From the NCBI GenBank assembly GCA_950295325.1, contig OX485805.1:53592758-53656757 (forward strand): 64,000 bases of DNA, read 5' to 3'. The DNA comes from Polytrichum commune (Eukaryota; Streptophyta; Polytrichopsida; Polytrichales; Polytrichaceae). Shown in pieces: positions 12,512 through 25,351 of this stretch (its first letter is position 1; each line of letters begins with the position of its first letter). The notes beneath the pieces are model-generated. The model ran no database searches, was not told the origin of the DNA, and saw nothing but the letters and a program-made list of their open reading frames with translations. The translations under genes were made by a program, and so were the position numbers.

Positions 12512-13741
12512 CCTTGCACGTCAACACATTGCCACGTAATTAACCAGCATGTTCACGTTCCCAAGTTGGTGCACAATAAGGATTTCCCCAAGTTGATTAA
12601 AGACCATACACTACTAGAAGATGTGATCCTAGAACACGCTTTCATTAGGAAATGACCCCATTCACATGAGTCAAGTCCAATCTACAATTGTCAAAGATTG
12701 AACATAATGCATGTAAATGGGGTCATGCCCTAATGAATGCCCGAGTCAAATGGGAAGTGTGTTCTAAGCCCCACAATACCTTGTGAATAAATGAGGAACT
12801 TGGAGTTTGGACATGAATCTATTATAAGCATCTCGAACCTTATAACCCTGCATTTGCACCTGTATTTGTCCTTTGATTTTCTTTTTACTGATACCTTTAA
12901 TACCAAAAAAAATCACATAAGAAGCATGGTATACAATGTCATGTAATTTGATAGAAGTTGCAAACTTTATGGCAACTAAACTTTTGGTTGAATTTGCAGT
13001 AGCAACAAAAATATTTTACCAAACGAGACATCAAATCTTGGGTAGGTTACTCATGTCAATTTTAAAACCTACTTGCAACAAATATAGAGTGAAATCAAGC
13101 ACCTAGTCATTGGAGGTAATATTGATAGTAATACCACTTGTATTATGAGACCATGGATATGGAACCAATGGTCTTATAAGAACTTTGAGAGTTTATTGCA
13201 TTTGTATATCTACTAGAATTTGTTACAAAAACGGGTACAAAATGAATACAAAACGAGAAGCATATCACACAAGCAAGATCGTATAATCCTTGAGAGCTAG
13301 AGAGCAAAACCGAGATTTCGATTCATTTCTCTCTCAACTTCGGTGTTTATTTAAGGTCTTTGATCATCACCACCTCCTAGGACGATGGGGCACCATATCG
13401 GCACCTAGTTGGCCGGGGATTCGTGGCACTCATGTATTTTCATTAGTGTAAGTTCATTCATCTTTGCATATGAGATGAACCACTTTAGACACTATCTTAC
13501 GTCTTCGGCTCCTTGTCTCAAGGGTTTCAAAAATACCAAGTTTTAGTAGTTCTAAATAATCCCAATTTAATCTAATACTAAAGGCAATAATATAAAGGGT
13601 GTTAGACATTAAGAAAAAAACCTCATATAGAAGCAAGTGGGTGCATCATGCGTTGCCAATCTATCATTACTAGTCCGGTTATTTTAAAGAAATTAATATG
13701 GGCGGACATTAAATAGCCCCTCACAAACTGTTGGCCATCCC
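12512..13741. other. Intergenic, no supported gene
   Basis: AT-rich, no coding signal. The stretch CGGCACCTAGTTGGCCGGGGATTCGTGGCACTCA near 13399-13432 recurs inverted in part near 15196-15215, suggesting a dispersed repeat spanning this area, but I could not define its ends. Confidence 0.4.
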
Positions 13742-13749
13742 ACCTAATT

Positions 13750-14161
13750 CACGGGGGGATCACTCCATTGTCAAGTTGAACACCACGTGCGACCAAAAAA
13801 AATCTTCTTTTGGTAAGTTGCACCACCGAAATGGGTCAAAATTTTATCAATTTTTTTTTCATGAGTAGATATACACAATACCTATGACATAGTTAAAAGT
13901 GGTAACTAAATTTGATGATTTTTTTTTACCATAAAACATACCGTTTCTAACTAGAATGACACATAATTGAACTAAAACAATTACTAAAAAAAAATAAAGA
14001 TGACTAAAATTTTCAAAAAAGTATACAAAAGATACTATCAATGGTTATGTATATGTAGAAAAAATATCATAAATTTTAAAATTATATATGGCATGTAATA
14101 TAGGGGTAGCAAACTTTGTCCGCACGTGGTGTCAACTTGACAATGAAGTGACCTCCCCGTG
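13750..14161. mobile_element. MITE (CACGGG family), copy 1, perfect 8-bp TSD
   Basis: A 412-bp element with long imperfect TIRs of about 44 bp: left CACGGGGGGATCACTCCATT..., right end reversed CACGGGGAGGTCACTTCATT..., both continuing GTCAAGTTGA and CACCACGTGCG. It is flanked by perfect 8-bp duplications ACCTAATT (13742-13749 and 14162-14169). The AT-rich interior encodes nothing. A nearly identical copy sits at 58433-58842 with its own 8-bp TSD, so this is a mobile family, most likely hAT-related by TSD length. Confidence 0.93.
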
Positions 14162-14169
14162 ACCTAATT

Positions 14170-17100
14170 TCGAAAAAAACATTGCCCTTGCATTCTTGAA
14201 GGCTGCTTGACTACGTACAAATCCCATATTGAATGCACTTCACCTTCAAGGTCTAAAATCCAATATATACATGTGCACTTCCAATTAGTAAATAAGCAAT
14301 TGATTGGGATTTCATTCTTGAAGTGAAACCATCAATCAAGCACGTAATTAACTTGGAGGTCAAAAATATTACAAAATCCTCATTAATATTGAGGATATAA
14401 TTTTGTGACTTACCATTTTTCATTATCTTTGTCATTCTAATAATAGATCAGTACAAATTTTCATAAGATGACCAAAATGAAATAATGAAGATAGAATATA
14501 GAACATATAACAAAAATATCATATAGAAATCAATTTTATTTTTTAGATAATATAATATGAGGTATAAATAAATGGTATGTTATTTGGCATTAGACTTGTG
14601 GGACAACGTTATGGATGGGGTATACTCAGAAAATCATAAGTTTCTGACTACAGTCTATCTAAATTATTGTAATATTTTATCCTCATCACATATTGTATAA
14701 TCTTTAAAATCACATGATGTATATTAATTATTTTATATTATTATTATTATTATTATTGAATTGATTTTTGAGTTCATCAATCTACCATAAGGTGATATAT
14801 ATTATTTTGACATATTACAAATGTTTGAGCAATCAAACCCGTGCAAAATAAATGAATTATGAACAAAAAAAAATGTCTATGACAACACGTCATAATTATA
14901 TGTTGCACACGTTGATATCTTGCGATATTTATCAAAGTAACCATGTGGAATTCAAAGCCACATCATGGCCTTGGAAACAATTCATGGGAGGTTAGAAAAT
15001 AGGCTTAGAGCATCCAAGGCCACATCGTTGCCCCTTGCCAACTAATTAATATTTACAAAATAGTTAGTAATTCACAATAGCTGTAAATGAGAAAATAGGT
15101 CTTACATGCCAACTTGGAGGTGTTTCACTAAAGTTAGCTCCATCCGAGCTTCTTGATGGACTCATCCGATTTTTGTTACCGGATGACTTTGCTTGAGTGC
15201 CACGAATCCCCGGCCCACCTAGTTGCCATTCTACGATGACGAGGCGTCCTTGACGACGAGGCGTTTACGACGATTGGGCGTCCTCGACGACGAGGTTGGG
15301 TCTACAGACACCTAATCATCGACGATAGTGTCATAACATGATTCAAAGTACTATAGGGTCCTTGATTATGAAGGGGGAGGACTTTTATACATTTAATACA
15401 AATAATTTGACTATTGTAGAGGGCTCCCTATTCCAACATAAATCAAAATTTTAACCCTCAAAATTTGCCACATGCCATGCTCACATTTGCCAAGACCCAC
15501 TTGTATCCCATGTGGAAACTACATTCCGACACATGTAAAGATGAATTAGGGAGCCCTCTATATTATTTGAGATGCAATTATAATAGTTGATGGCTTGGGA
15601 GGCTAGGGATTTTAGAACATCTAACAAAGTCTTTACCAGATTTTTACTAATTCCAAAATAATGTATAATTTGAATGCCAAATCTATCATGGTATTATAAC
15701 TAAAAAGAAAGGTTATTTTATTGGTTTTGTGCCCTTGGATGGCAGAGCCTATGTAAAGGCATAATGAGAGGACAAAGTCCTTAGTTGGTAATAGAGGGTA
15801 AAGCATATGCTTAATAAAAAGCAAACAAGGTAAAAATAGAGTTATGAATTTTGAAGTGTTTATAGTTGAACTCTCAATTATATAAGTATTTTATATTGAT
15901 CAATTCTTAAAATTTTATGATAAATCAGCTGAAAACCTATTTAATATGTGTGTTCTAGAAGATTTTAACACTCAAACTCTATAACTTCTTACACCATAGA
16001 TTCTAGAAACTATGTGTGGGAGAAGATTTTAGGATCTTGTAGACAAATAGAGTCTAGAATAATAACAATGTGTATATTCTTAGAATATTTTGGAAAAAAT
16101 ATTCTAAATATTCTAAAAAATGGATTTGAAATCTTCATAAAAGTAGATTCTAGAAAAAATTATAACATTAGATTTCAAAAAACTTCAAGTACTGCAGATT
16201 TCAGAAGCTTTGCAGAAGTAGATTTTAAAATTTTATAATGATGAAAATTTGATAATCTTCTAAAAAGTAGGTATTTAGAATCATCTAAAATGTAGATTTC
16301 ATCATCTTTGGAGAAGTACACGGTAGGCTCTTCTTTTTAAATAAATTTGAGAAGCTTGTTATGCACTAGACTCTAGAAACTACATCAAATATAGACTCTG
16401 GAAAATTCTCACGGCTTGGTATCTAAAAACTCTTCAAGAGATTGCTCGGAAGTCTCTATATATACTTATTTTCTAACATTTCTTAGAACCCTAGGAGCTC
16501 TTATCATGTCTTTCAATTTCACATAGTTTCATCCATTTTATCCACTTTAATCTACTTAATACAATGGCTTTGCAATTTTATAGTAGGTTCAACTTTTGAT
16601 ATTTATTAAGAAGCATGGCAAAAATATTTTGAAATTTGTGGAGTCAAATTGCTAAAAATATGAAAAAATAACAAATACCTAAGGATAGTAGGTGTGAAGC
16701 ATGTGGGATGTTGAGATGGTGAGGATGAGGTTTGCTTAAGCTATGTTATGACCAAAGTGGCTTTACTAGTTGTTATTAAGGTCGCTCTTGGTCATGTAGG
16801 ATTCCTTAGCCTTAGGCAATGTAACCCACTACTAACTGATTTAACAATCTTATAACTTAGGAGATTAGGTTAGCTCATAAGCCTTTGACTAGTTCTTATT
16901 TCCATATTTTTCTAAGTATTTGTATAGAACTGCCAATTACTTAGACCTTTACACTTTAGCCCAATAATTTGTCTTTTAGGATTTCATAACCTATGTTTTT
17001 ATGAGTAATAAACCTCTTAGGAATTGAGCTAGTGGAAGCCTTAATTCCTAAGAGTGAGGAAGAATATTCTCTTCCATGTATATTTTGAACTGCGTATTTT

Positions 17101-18107
17101 TCAAATACACCTCTAAGATAATTTACTTTTAGAATGCTAATATGTTGAATTTATCACTAAGGAATCCTTTTAGACTTTCTAGAAATCCACATGAATTAGG
17201 TGCTCACGTTTTTCAAGTTAATGTTCCCATAAGACCTTAATGTCAAGATGAAGTATCTTTTGAGTAACAAGGAATTTGCATGCTAACATCATTCTTAACG
17301 TATATTAATAGTTGTAGATATGTTTATCCATTTATGACCTATGGAATCTAAGTCAAACATTCTTCATTCTACTTGCCAAAATTCTCTTTGTTTATAATAC
17401 CTTATAAGTGTTTCGAACATGATTCAAAATGTATGTTCTTTAATTAATCGTATTCCAATTTTCCTAATTGATAGGATGTTCCTTGTGTTGAACTTCTAAG
17501 TTGTATTGAGTTCTTATGCTTAGTAGTTTTCTATGAGGCAAGCACCCAATGCTTTTCAAGTTCATATTTTCCCAAGACCTAATGTCAAGATTAAGTGATT
17601 GTTCCTTATCAATTATAAGGATCTATTCATGTCTCATAATACTACCTTCCCATTGTAGTGTTAAGACTACTTCTCTTTAGTCAAGATTCTTTCTCTAATT
17701 CCTTCAAAAAACCTCCTTCTATTATAAAAAGAATATTCCAATCATTAAGTAAAAGTTTGACTTAGGAATTAGAAATGATGTTTCATTTGGTTTGAGAGGT
17801 TGGAGAAGATTTGACAGTGGAATGTCCGTTGATTTGGTTGGCTCGAAACTCCAAGTCGTTTTGAACTTCCAAAAGTCACCTCCAACTCCAAAAAGGGTTG
17901 AGGCGATCCCAAATTACTCTTTGCCGTCCAATAATAATTACCCTCATTTGCACCTAGGTAACACATCCACTTAACAATCCCCTTAAGTAGTATTAATCCA
18001 CCTAAACTAGAGGAGTGGTAAGTGTGCTTGCCCTTTTATATGACCGATTCTCATTTTGAATGCCATGCAATTGTTCAAGTGTCCGCGTCATAGTTGAGTG
18101 TCGAAGT
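14170..18107. other. AT-rich intergenic stretch with TCTAGAA-rich zone
   Basis: No gene found. A TTA microsatellite (TTATTATTATTATT...) lies near 14734-14756. A short GACGACGAGGCG-rich patch is at about 15230-15300. From about 15950 to 16450 the words TTCTAGAA/TCTAGAA and near variants recur every 20-80 bp (15955, 16001, 16048, 16148, 16370 and others), mixed with ATTTTGGAA-type words. From 16500 to 18100 there is only plain AT-rich sequence; the paired open frames near 17769-17974 have no motif. Confidence 0.5.
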
Positions 18108-18345
18108 AATTAATCCGATTGATCAATTTTCACATGCTTGTTCAAGTGTCCTAATTCCTAAGTTAACCGATCCAATTGATCAATTTTCACCTCTCTCGGA
18201 AATCTTCAAGTATTCCAATCCCTAGGCTAATTGATATGGTTGATCAATTTTCACTTTATCTTGGAATCTTCAAGTCTCTTGGTAATTGATCCGGTTCATT
18301 AATTTTCACTTTGTCTTGGTATCTTCAAATCTCTTGGTAATTGTG
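18108..18345. repeat. Degenerate tandem repeat, about 56-63 bp units
   Basis: Four units each contain (G)ATCAATTTTCAC, near 18119, 18178, 18241 and 18297, followed by CTTGGAATCTTCAAG-like words and TAATTGAT(C/A)(C/T)GGTT. Not coding. Confidence 0.65.
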
Positions 18346-19255
18346 TAAGTTATACGAGTATTTAATTAAGTTCTCAAGTGCTCAAGTTTCCAAGTTTTCC
18401 AAGTAATTTCTCAAGTGTTGAAATTAACATTATGAGGTAACAATTTCCGAGGTAACAACGTGACACTTCTTGTAAAATTCCAAGACCGGGGGTATTATGG
18501 TGCTCTCAGGCTCTTTGTTCCTAAGGTTCCCTTGATTGTTCCCGATACTTGTCCTTCGTTCCCGAGTTGGGGGAACTTTGTCTCTCTTTCTCAACTCCCG
18601 CTCTTATGAATGGCTCCTTCTCCTCTCAGCTCCTGCTCCTACGAATGTGTGTGTCTCTCCCCCCCCCTTTTGGATATGATCATGCTTTTGCTCTTATTGG
18701 TGCTTCTCATTCTTCCTTTTGATAATTATGCTCTTAGTGTCCTATATAGTTGCATGTTTGGAACCTAAGTGACTTTGATTCAAACCCTTTTGGCATCACA
18801 TTTGGCATTTTTACATTTTAGGAGTCGAAATTTCATTTCATTTAAATAAAATAATAATTTTTTTCCATTTTTAATAATCATTTGGCACTAAACTTGCTTT
18901 GAACATACAATATTATGCCAATTTTACATTGAAACTATAATGTCAATTTACACCACCATTGTATAGTACGACCATAATTATGCCATTTCTATTAGATTGA
19001 ATAGATCAAGTGGGATAGAACCTATCATGGGCATGCTATCTTGTGTAAAGTCACCATTGGTGACCCTAATAACATTACAAGCAACGAGTCATTATATTGC
19101 ACAATTCATTTTCTAGACTAAAGGAGGTGGTGCATGTGAAGTTACTCATTCGGTTCTAGGTTAATCTAGACACATGCATGAAATTTGGACAATGTGAAAA
19201 TGTACATATATGTAATCATATTAGTGGATCCAACTAGACCAAGGACTTGTTTACA
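18346..19255. other. Intergenic, no supported gene
   Basis: AT-rich with C/T-rich patches (CTCCTTCTCCTCTC, CTCTCCCCCCCCC near 18650). Nothing recognisable. Confidence 0.4.
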
Positions 19256-19616
19256 CTACACAAAATATTATATTTTGTGTCACTATGGTAACTTTTTGGA
19301 TGACACTTATGAATAAGTGAACAAATATTGTCATGGATGATGGATGGATGAGTGGATCCATTGGCCAAAACTCTACCTTCCCTTGTCATCAACTTGTAAT
19401 AAAATACTGTCATAAATGATTGAACTTTGGATGAAAATTCACTTGGTAAGTGATAGTAATTGCAACACTGTAAATCTATAATGCCCTAAAAAATCTAAAG
19501 GAATGACAAATACTGTTGGGTTCAAATTTAGTGTTGGTGACACTATACCGTGGTTTACAATTAGTATTGAGCAAGACAATTAGAATTGGTGACACTAAAA
19601 TATCATATTTAGTGTA
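19256..19616 (+). mobile_element. MITE (CTACACTAAATAT family), copy B
   Basis: Left end CTACACAAAATATTATATTT; right end reversed CTACACTAAATATGATATTT. The 361-bp interior matches copy A at 5581 in order and spacing (GTCACTATGGTAACTTTTTGG, GAATAAGTGAACAAATA, GATGGATGAGTGGATCCATTGG, GGTGACACTATACC). Non-coding. It lies about 1.4 kb upstream of the cytochrome b561 gene. Confidence 0.78.
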
Positions 19617-19710
19617 GTATCCAATGATCATGACTATTGCTTTCTAAATTCTTTCATTGGTGGAGGAATGAGTCGCGTCCCACCTTGCTTTCATAAGGTG
19701 GTCAAATATG

Positions 19711-19808
19711 GAATGACAAATAATGTTTAGTTTACATTAAGTGGTGGTGACACTAAACGGAGACACTGCAATTAGAATTGGTGACATTAAATACGATATT
19801 TAGTGTAG
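19711..19808 (+). mobile_element. Truncated MITE (CTACACTAAATAT family)
   Basis: Only the right-hand ~100 bp of the family is present: GAATGACAAATAATG, GGTGGTGACACTAAAC, AATTAGAATTGGTGACATTAAATA, then a terminal ATATTTAGTGTAG. The left part is missing. Confidence 0.7.
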
Positions 19809-19811
19809 TCC

Positions 19812-21040
19812 TAGATCATTCCACATGTAAAAATTCCTCCTGCAGCAATTACTTGTGCATGAAACTGCCAAAGTTAGTCTCCACTTCCCGGCTTATTAGG
19901 CTAATAAGCCCCACACCTCTTTGAGACGGCCCCCACCACTATTAGCTAAGGCGACAAATTAGCACCACTAGCCCCGAATTCGTGTCCAGTCAGACCCATT
20001 TGAGATGCATAAACCACAAATCTATGGGAGTCAAGGTCTTACTAAACCCCTTTCTTTGGGTATAGTGGGGGGCCCAGGTCAAAGAGGTGGGTGTCAAGAC
20101 CCGGCCCCGCTTCGTTGCAAGCACACGTTGAATGCGGTGGGTCAAGATCAATCACCGAATCGCCACCAAATATGGAGCAATCTGCAGACTTCGAAGTAGG
20201 CGCCATGATGTGGGGAATTAGGAACAGTGTGAAGGCAGAAGTTGGTCACGTGTCAGACGCATTTTATGCAGCGCGGAGCAGAGATGATCGAGCCGCGGCC
20301 CGCGAGCAAATCGATGCAAGGCAATATCAGAGGAAATAGATGATACTTCCCCCAGGCCATGCCTCCCTAACCGATCCCTCTGTCCTCCCTCCGATCCAGG
20401 ACGGTGCACGACCGCATGACTCCCCACCATGACTTAAGCCTAGTCGCCGTTGCTTCATCAGTGCCAGTCACATTCGATCGCTACCTGAGGGTGCAAACTG
20501 CATGCTTTATAGTCTTACGCGAACCTGCTGCTTTTCACATTCACTCATCAGCTCCCGCTCTAAATTCTTCCTTCTACTGCAGATTCAGATTCAGGTCCAG
20601 GGTGCGCAACCCATTTTTGATTCATCTAGAGCTTCTTGTTACTGACCACTGCACGGGGTTGTGTGGACCCAACAACTTTGAACGCATGCCGCAAGTCCTT
20701 GAATCTGCTGCGTCTCACTTCCATTCAACTCTTGCTGTGCTTTCCTCCTACTGCAGGTCCAGTGTGCACAATCCATCAAGACCTTCGTGTATCTAACACT
20801 GGGGCTCTGTGGATGTGAACTTATAAAACGTGCCAGCTGTATCTTAGAAGAAGATAGAAGAGGCTATGATAGTCTAGGATCTATCATCTTTCATTACAGC
20901 ATTTAAAGATTTTTTCTTCATAATCTTCCAGATGGAACCCAAACAGCGTTCCTTCGACGTATAGGTATAGCTACGCAGCAGTGTAAGAACGAGCTTGAAC
21001 GAAACTGGTCGACTTGACTTACATTTCCGATCTGTGTCCG
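19812..21040. other. Upstream region of the cytochrome b561 gene
   Basis: From about 20090 to 20800 the base composition becomes clearly richer in G+C and CpG than the DNA around it, as expected for a promoter or 5' UTR zone. Two stretches resemble each other, both with CTACTGCAG, AGGTCCAG and GTGCGCAACCCAT/GTGCACAATCCAT words (about 20570-20620 and 20748-20780). Open frames here (20091-20339, 20404-20796) are short and unsupported. A 5' UTR exon or intron is possible but cannot be fixed from sequence alone. Confidence 0.45.
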
Positions 21041-22981
21041 ATGGCTTATTTAGGATGTGCAGTGCGGAAGGGTCATGGGATCCACATGGCAGCAGTGGGA
21101 ATGCTAGTGGTGCTAAGTTCTGGTATTAGTGTGGTTGCGCAACCGGTGGCGTCTGGACCGGTGGCTGGACCGGTGGATCCCAATCAGGGCAACCCTTGCT
21201 CCATTCAGTGGTTCGAAGCCCACGGGTGGCTCATGTGGCTGGCATTTGGGGTGTTCTTTCCCATCGGCATCCTCGTCTCCAGATACGGTCAGTTCTACTT
21301 CCGGCAGTGGTTCTACACTCACATCGCTCTCCAGGTACTCTAACATGTTGCATTGCCCAGTCTCCAATCTTTTTCCTTTGCAATCTTTTTTTGATGAAAA
21401 GATGTAGTTGCTACTGGTAAAAATCATGTCATTTTTGGAAGGATGGTGGTCTCCCATTCTGCTGTCCTACAGGATTTTCTGCAATGGTGTTGATTTGAAA
21501 ACATTCATTCATGTTTGATGACATGCGCAGGTTGCAGGAGTGATCTTGTCCACAGTTGCCGCAGCCATTGCTATCAACAAATTTCAAGTTGTGCCTTTGA
21601 ACAACACGCATGTGAAGCTAGGATTAGCCATCATGATCCTTATCTGGCTCCAACCTCTTCTTTCAATCGTCAGGCCAAAGAGGTACTCTAAGCATTTGTG
21701 TGCTGCTCTGAACTTGGTGAAGCCCCAGCCGGACACAGCTTGATCTTGCTAGTTTGGTGCGACTTTTAAACGTGCCTAAAATAGATAGTCTGGATCTTTT
21801 GGTCGGTTCTCCATTTTCTGGATGATAACCAAGTTCAAGCCCGGTCTCTGAAACTTGTAGACATCGGACTTGAAATTCCTACATGTTTAAATTTGAGTTG
21901 AACAGGAAAATCAATCGAGAAAAAACAGGGCCTAAGCTTAAGGCAAAGCTCCACAATATGAGGCTCATATGAAGGGCTCAGATTCTTTTACCTTGGCCCA
22001 CCATATTTGCAAGCTTGAAGAGCTTGAGCTGCGCCTGTGTGTGGCAATGGCATGAGGAATGGTTTTCATAATGTGAGTCTTCTTTAGGAAATACTTCTGC
22101 GTGGTGTTATCAACTTCACATAACGAAGTGGATTTTACTCGTGTGAAAGAAATCGAAGTGTGAATAACGTTTCTCCTGCATGAACCTCTTGTAACAACTG
22201 CTCCTAAATTCAGTTTGTTTGTCGTAAGCTTAACCATCCGATCTGCTAGTCTTGGGTGCAAGGGCAGATTATAGATATTCAACATTACCGGGAGATCGAA
22301 GCAGCCTTCCTAGAGGCTATTTTGGTGTATGAGGGTAGAGAGTTCTATCTTCAAGAGCTAAATTTCTCTTTTTTGTGTGATGCAGAGGAGCTGCATCCAG
22401 GCCAGTTTGGTATGTAATGCACTGGTTATTCGGCACCACGGCTGTTGTCCTGGGATGGTTCAACATCTTTAAAGGCTTGGACGAGTATGTGCAGGCTTGG
22501 GCGGGTGGTGAACGGAAGGTGAGTCGTACATTGGATTGGCTGCGAAATTCAAACAATTAAAGCACCCGACTGCAACCCGCTGGGCATGGTGTTACTATAA
22601 TGTAGATGGAAGTTCAGTGTTTTGGCATCTTGTGGGAAGTCTGATTTTGTGGTGCTTGGTGAGATTAATCTGCGGCCTATATGGCGGGCTGCATTGTGTT
22701 GGCTTAATAGGCAATAATATTTAATTATTTCTTTATCGGTTTTATTTGTACAGGCGTGGTACGTGATTTGGGGAGTCCAGGTAGCGATCATGTCCTTCAT
22801 ATACCTCTTTGTGGACAGGCTTCCTCACATAAAGATGCAATCGAGCGACCCTAGAATCGTGAACCCAAATATCAAATATGATATACCTGTGGGACAACAT
22901 GACAGAGGCTATGAAATCGAAGTGAAAACTGTGTATGGGAATGGCAGCTCCAGCAACCTTACGGCAGAATCCGGTCAATAG
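21041..22981 (+). CDS. Cytochrome b561-domain membrane protein (4 exons, 268 aa)
   Basis: Exons are 21041-21334, 21531-21682, 22386-22518 and 22754-22981, each bordered by GT...AG, and the frame stays open to TAG at 22979-22981. Predicted features: an N-terminal hydrophobic signal segment (MAAVGMLVVLSSGISVVAQ, starting at the second in-frame ATG, 21086), then five transmembrane helices. The four heme-ligand His of the b561 fold are visible: AHGWLMWLAFG, YTHIALQVAGV, HVKLGLAIMIL and YVMHWLFGTTAV. There is no DOMON domain, so it resembles the short plant proteins with only the b561 core, which carry electrons across a membrane, probably from ascorbate; the acceptor is unknown. The start is taken at 21041; 21086 is the alternative. 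The gene looks intact, with no frameshift or stop. Confidence 0.88.
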
Positions 22982-24559
22982 AACTAGACGTCGTAAATTC
23001 GGACATGCAGAGAAATGGTATTCTGGTGGCTAAGGTTCCATTGTGGTTTTTTAGAGAGCCATAAATATTACTGGCGGCCCTGGGCTTATAAGGATGTCGA
23101 CGGACTACGAGCTCTAGAGGCGGTGCACTTTTGTACAGAATGGGCGTCAACGCTAGATACTTCTGTAGATTATTACCTGCACATTTACAATTGCAAATAT
23201 ATAATAGGTAGGAGGCCGAGATAGGTAGATCAGGATTCTTTAGGCATGCGATGAGTGCTTCGCAACTAGAGTCTTTAGATATGAATTAGACGGTGGTCAG
23301 ATCCCACCATTGTCTAATGATGTGGCTATGAGCAAAAAAAATCAGAAATTACATCCTCTGAATTGCATCCCTCTCAATCTCTCCTCCTCGCAATTTCCCA
23401 ATTTGAAAATGAAATTTTGTAGCAACTTGTTGCTCATTTCAACCTTCTGCCCGGAATGAAAAGCTCCATATAATAAAGTACTGTAGTTGTTAGTGAGGTT
23501 TAAGTCCTTGAATCGGCAGTGCCGGAAGAGAATAATGTTACCAGCTTCCATTTGATGCAGTCCTTAAATTGTCTTTAGCTCTGTATGTGACCAGACTGTT
23601 ATGTCTTGCATCATCCATCGAAAGAAGAGTTTCTGGCAAAAACCCTGCTTATGAATGTATTCACATAATCCCACACTCCACATGTCCTGATCTGCAGAAG
23701 ACCCTCGATCCGATCATACCCTGGGAGGTCAGGAAAAAGTGTTGAACTTGTTTTGTGGAGCCAGGCTCTCATCGGAGTCTGCACTTAGCTCTGGACCTTT
23801 CCTTCCTCGTTTGGCTCCAATTACTCGGCCTCCAAGGCGGTCCGAAATTTAATGTCTGGTGGAGCCTGCGAGCAGAAATTCATAGGCTTGGCGCCGAGTC
23901 GGTGCCAATATTAGTTTTAAAAAACTCAGAATTGTAGTGTTATCAGCAGTGGACTCAAATTAGTATACTGGGTTCCAGCCAATACCTGGATCTAGGGATA
24001 TGCAAGCAATTTCTTGGCTTCCCCAGTTCCAACACAAGCCTGCTATGGTGACCTTTGACGAGGGAGGTTTTGTGGCGATGGGAAGTTAACTACGTTACTG
24101 CACTAGGTCCATTCAGCAATACTTGGGAGATGGACATCTGAAATTCAGCAAATATTTTGATTTGAAGTCGGCGTGCTGACCCTTGCCAAGTCGGCGTTCG
24201 CATTGTAGGAATTTGGTTGCAGTGACTTGGGTACGGACAAGTCACTCGCAGCACCAAATGAACGGATTGAATCTTCTAGAGCGGGTAGCACGGCCTCTTC
24301 CTTCCAGTCGATCAGAAAAGCTGGCTAATGAAGCGTTTCAATTGAAATTGCACGGTAGCTTTGCTGGTTGTGCTCTGTTGTAAAACTCGCATATTATGAG
24401 TTTTAATCCCATTTGATTCGCTTTTCCGATGTCTCAAATAGTGATCGGAACGTACTGCAGGAGAGTGAAGAACCTTCATCCGAGGACAAGGAGGCACACT
24501 ATTCCCTACTACATTAGTCCTGGTGCTGCTGGGGCAGGTGAGAATATCAACTTCCAGAA
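22982..24559. other. Downstream of the b561 gene, no supported gene
   Basis: 3' flank and intergenic DNA. Open frames at 23342-23551, 23755-23937, 24183-24383 and 24312-24563 lack motifs. Base composition is still moderately G+C-rich to about 24500. Confidence 0.4.
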
Positions 24560-25351
24560 CCAAGAGACATAGAGCTGAAGATGAAAATTGAGCTGGAGCT
24601 TGTAATTTCCAAGAACATGCACATGTTCATACTAGGAAAACTTGATGTAAAGAGTACTACAACCCAAATTCGTTTCAAATTCCTACTGATGCTCTTGCTT
24701 TCAAATTTGATTTTGAAGGATTTCAAATTGCGATTGGACCCAGTAGACATGTGTTGATACCTTATTTTATGTTTTCTGAGGACGAGAAATATGAAGAGAG
24801 AACGCGAATGACAGATCTCGAGCACCTAGGAGAAAGGTCTTCAAATTGGGGTTTTGAGGATGCAGAGTTGTTGTTCGAGTATAGAAAGCAGATTCGAAAG
24901 CGGTGCCAACATCAATATATGGAGTATTAAAGGCGCAGCTATGTGGAATAAATTTGGGAAGAATATCTCAGGCAAAACAAGCGATCCATGTGGACTTAGA
25001 TGGGACATTCTAAATAAGTCGAAGGCGTGATCAGAGCATACTGCATCAAAAACGGAAAACAATACTCGCAACTTGATGAAGTTGATGTTCCGAAATAAAG
25101 CTGGCCACCATTTTATGCCTGGCTGGTATCATTATATTGACGTATCTTACAAGCCATCAAAGAAATACCACGAGTTCCAGGTCCAGAAACTTGAAAACTG
25201 GCACAACAAAGTAGCTCCAAACAAGATTCCTTTCGCAATTGATGTTGACCAGCCAGTTAGTTACACACCCTTAATAGATAACTTGCGGCCAGTAGTTCAT
25301 AAAGATGAACCAACTTCAGATGGTTTGGAATCGATTGCATGTTTAGAATAG
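24560..25351 (+). pseudogene. Unidentified coding-like relic
   Basis: Two stretches read like real protein but are not joined in one frame. The first (about 24655-24928) contains NPNSFQIPTDALAFKFDFEG, MFSEDEKYEERTRMTDLEHL and WGFEDAELLFEYRKQIRKR, then stops. The second (25073-25351, 92 codons with upstream extension) contains HHFMPGWYHYIDVSYKPSKK, QKLENWHNKVAPNKIPFAID and PLIDNLRPVVHKDEPTSDG. No family is recognised. The lack of splice sites between them and the shifted frames suggest a decayed gene or processed copy; two exons of a gene of unknown type cannot be excluded. Confidence 0.35.

Noticed and set aside
21041-22981. DOMON-cytochrome b561 fusion (CYBDOM)
   Set aside because: The region between signal peptide and first helix is only about 35 residues, too short for DOMON, and no upstream exon encodes it.
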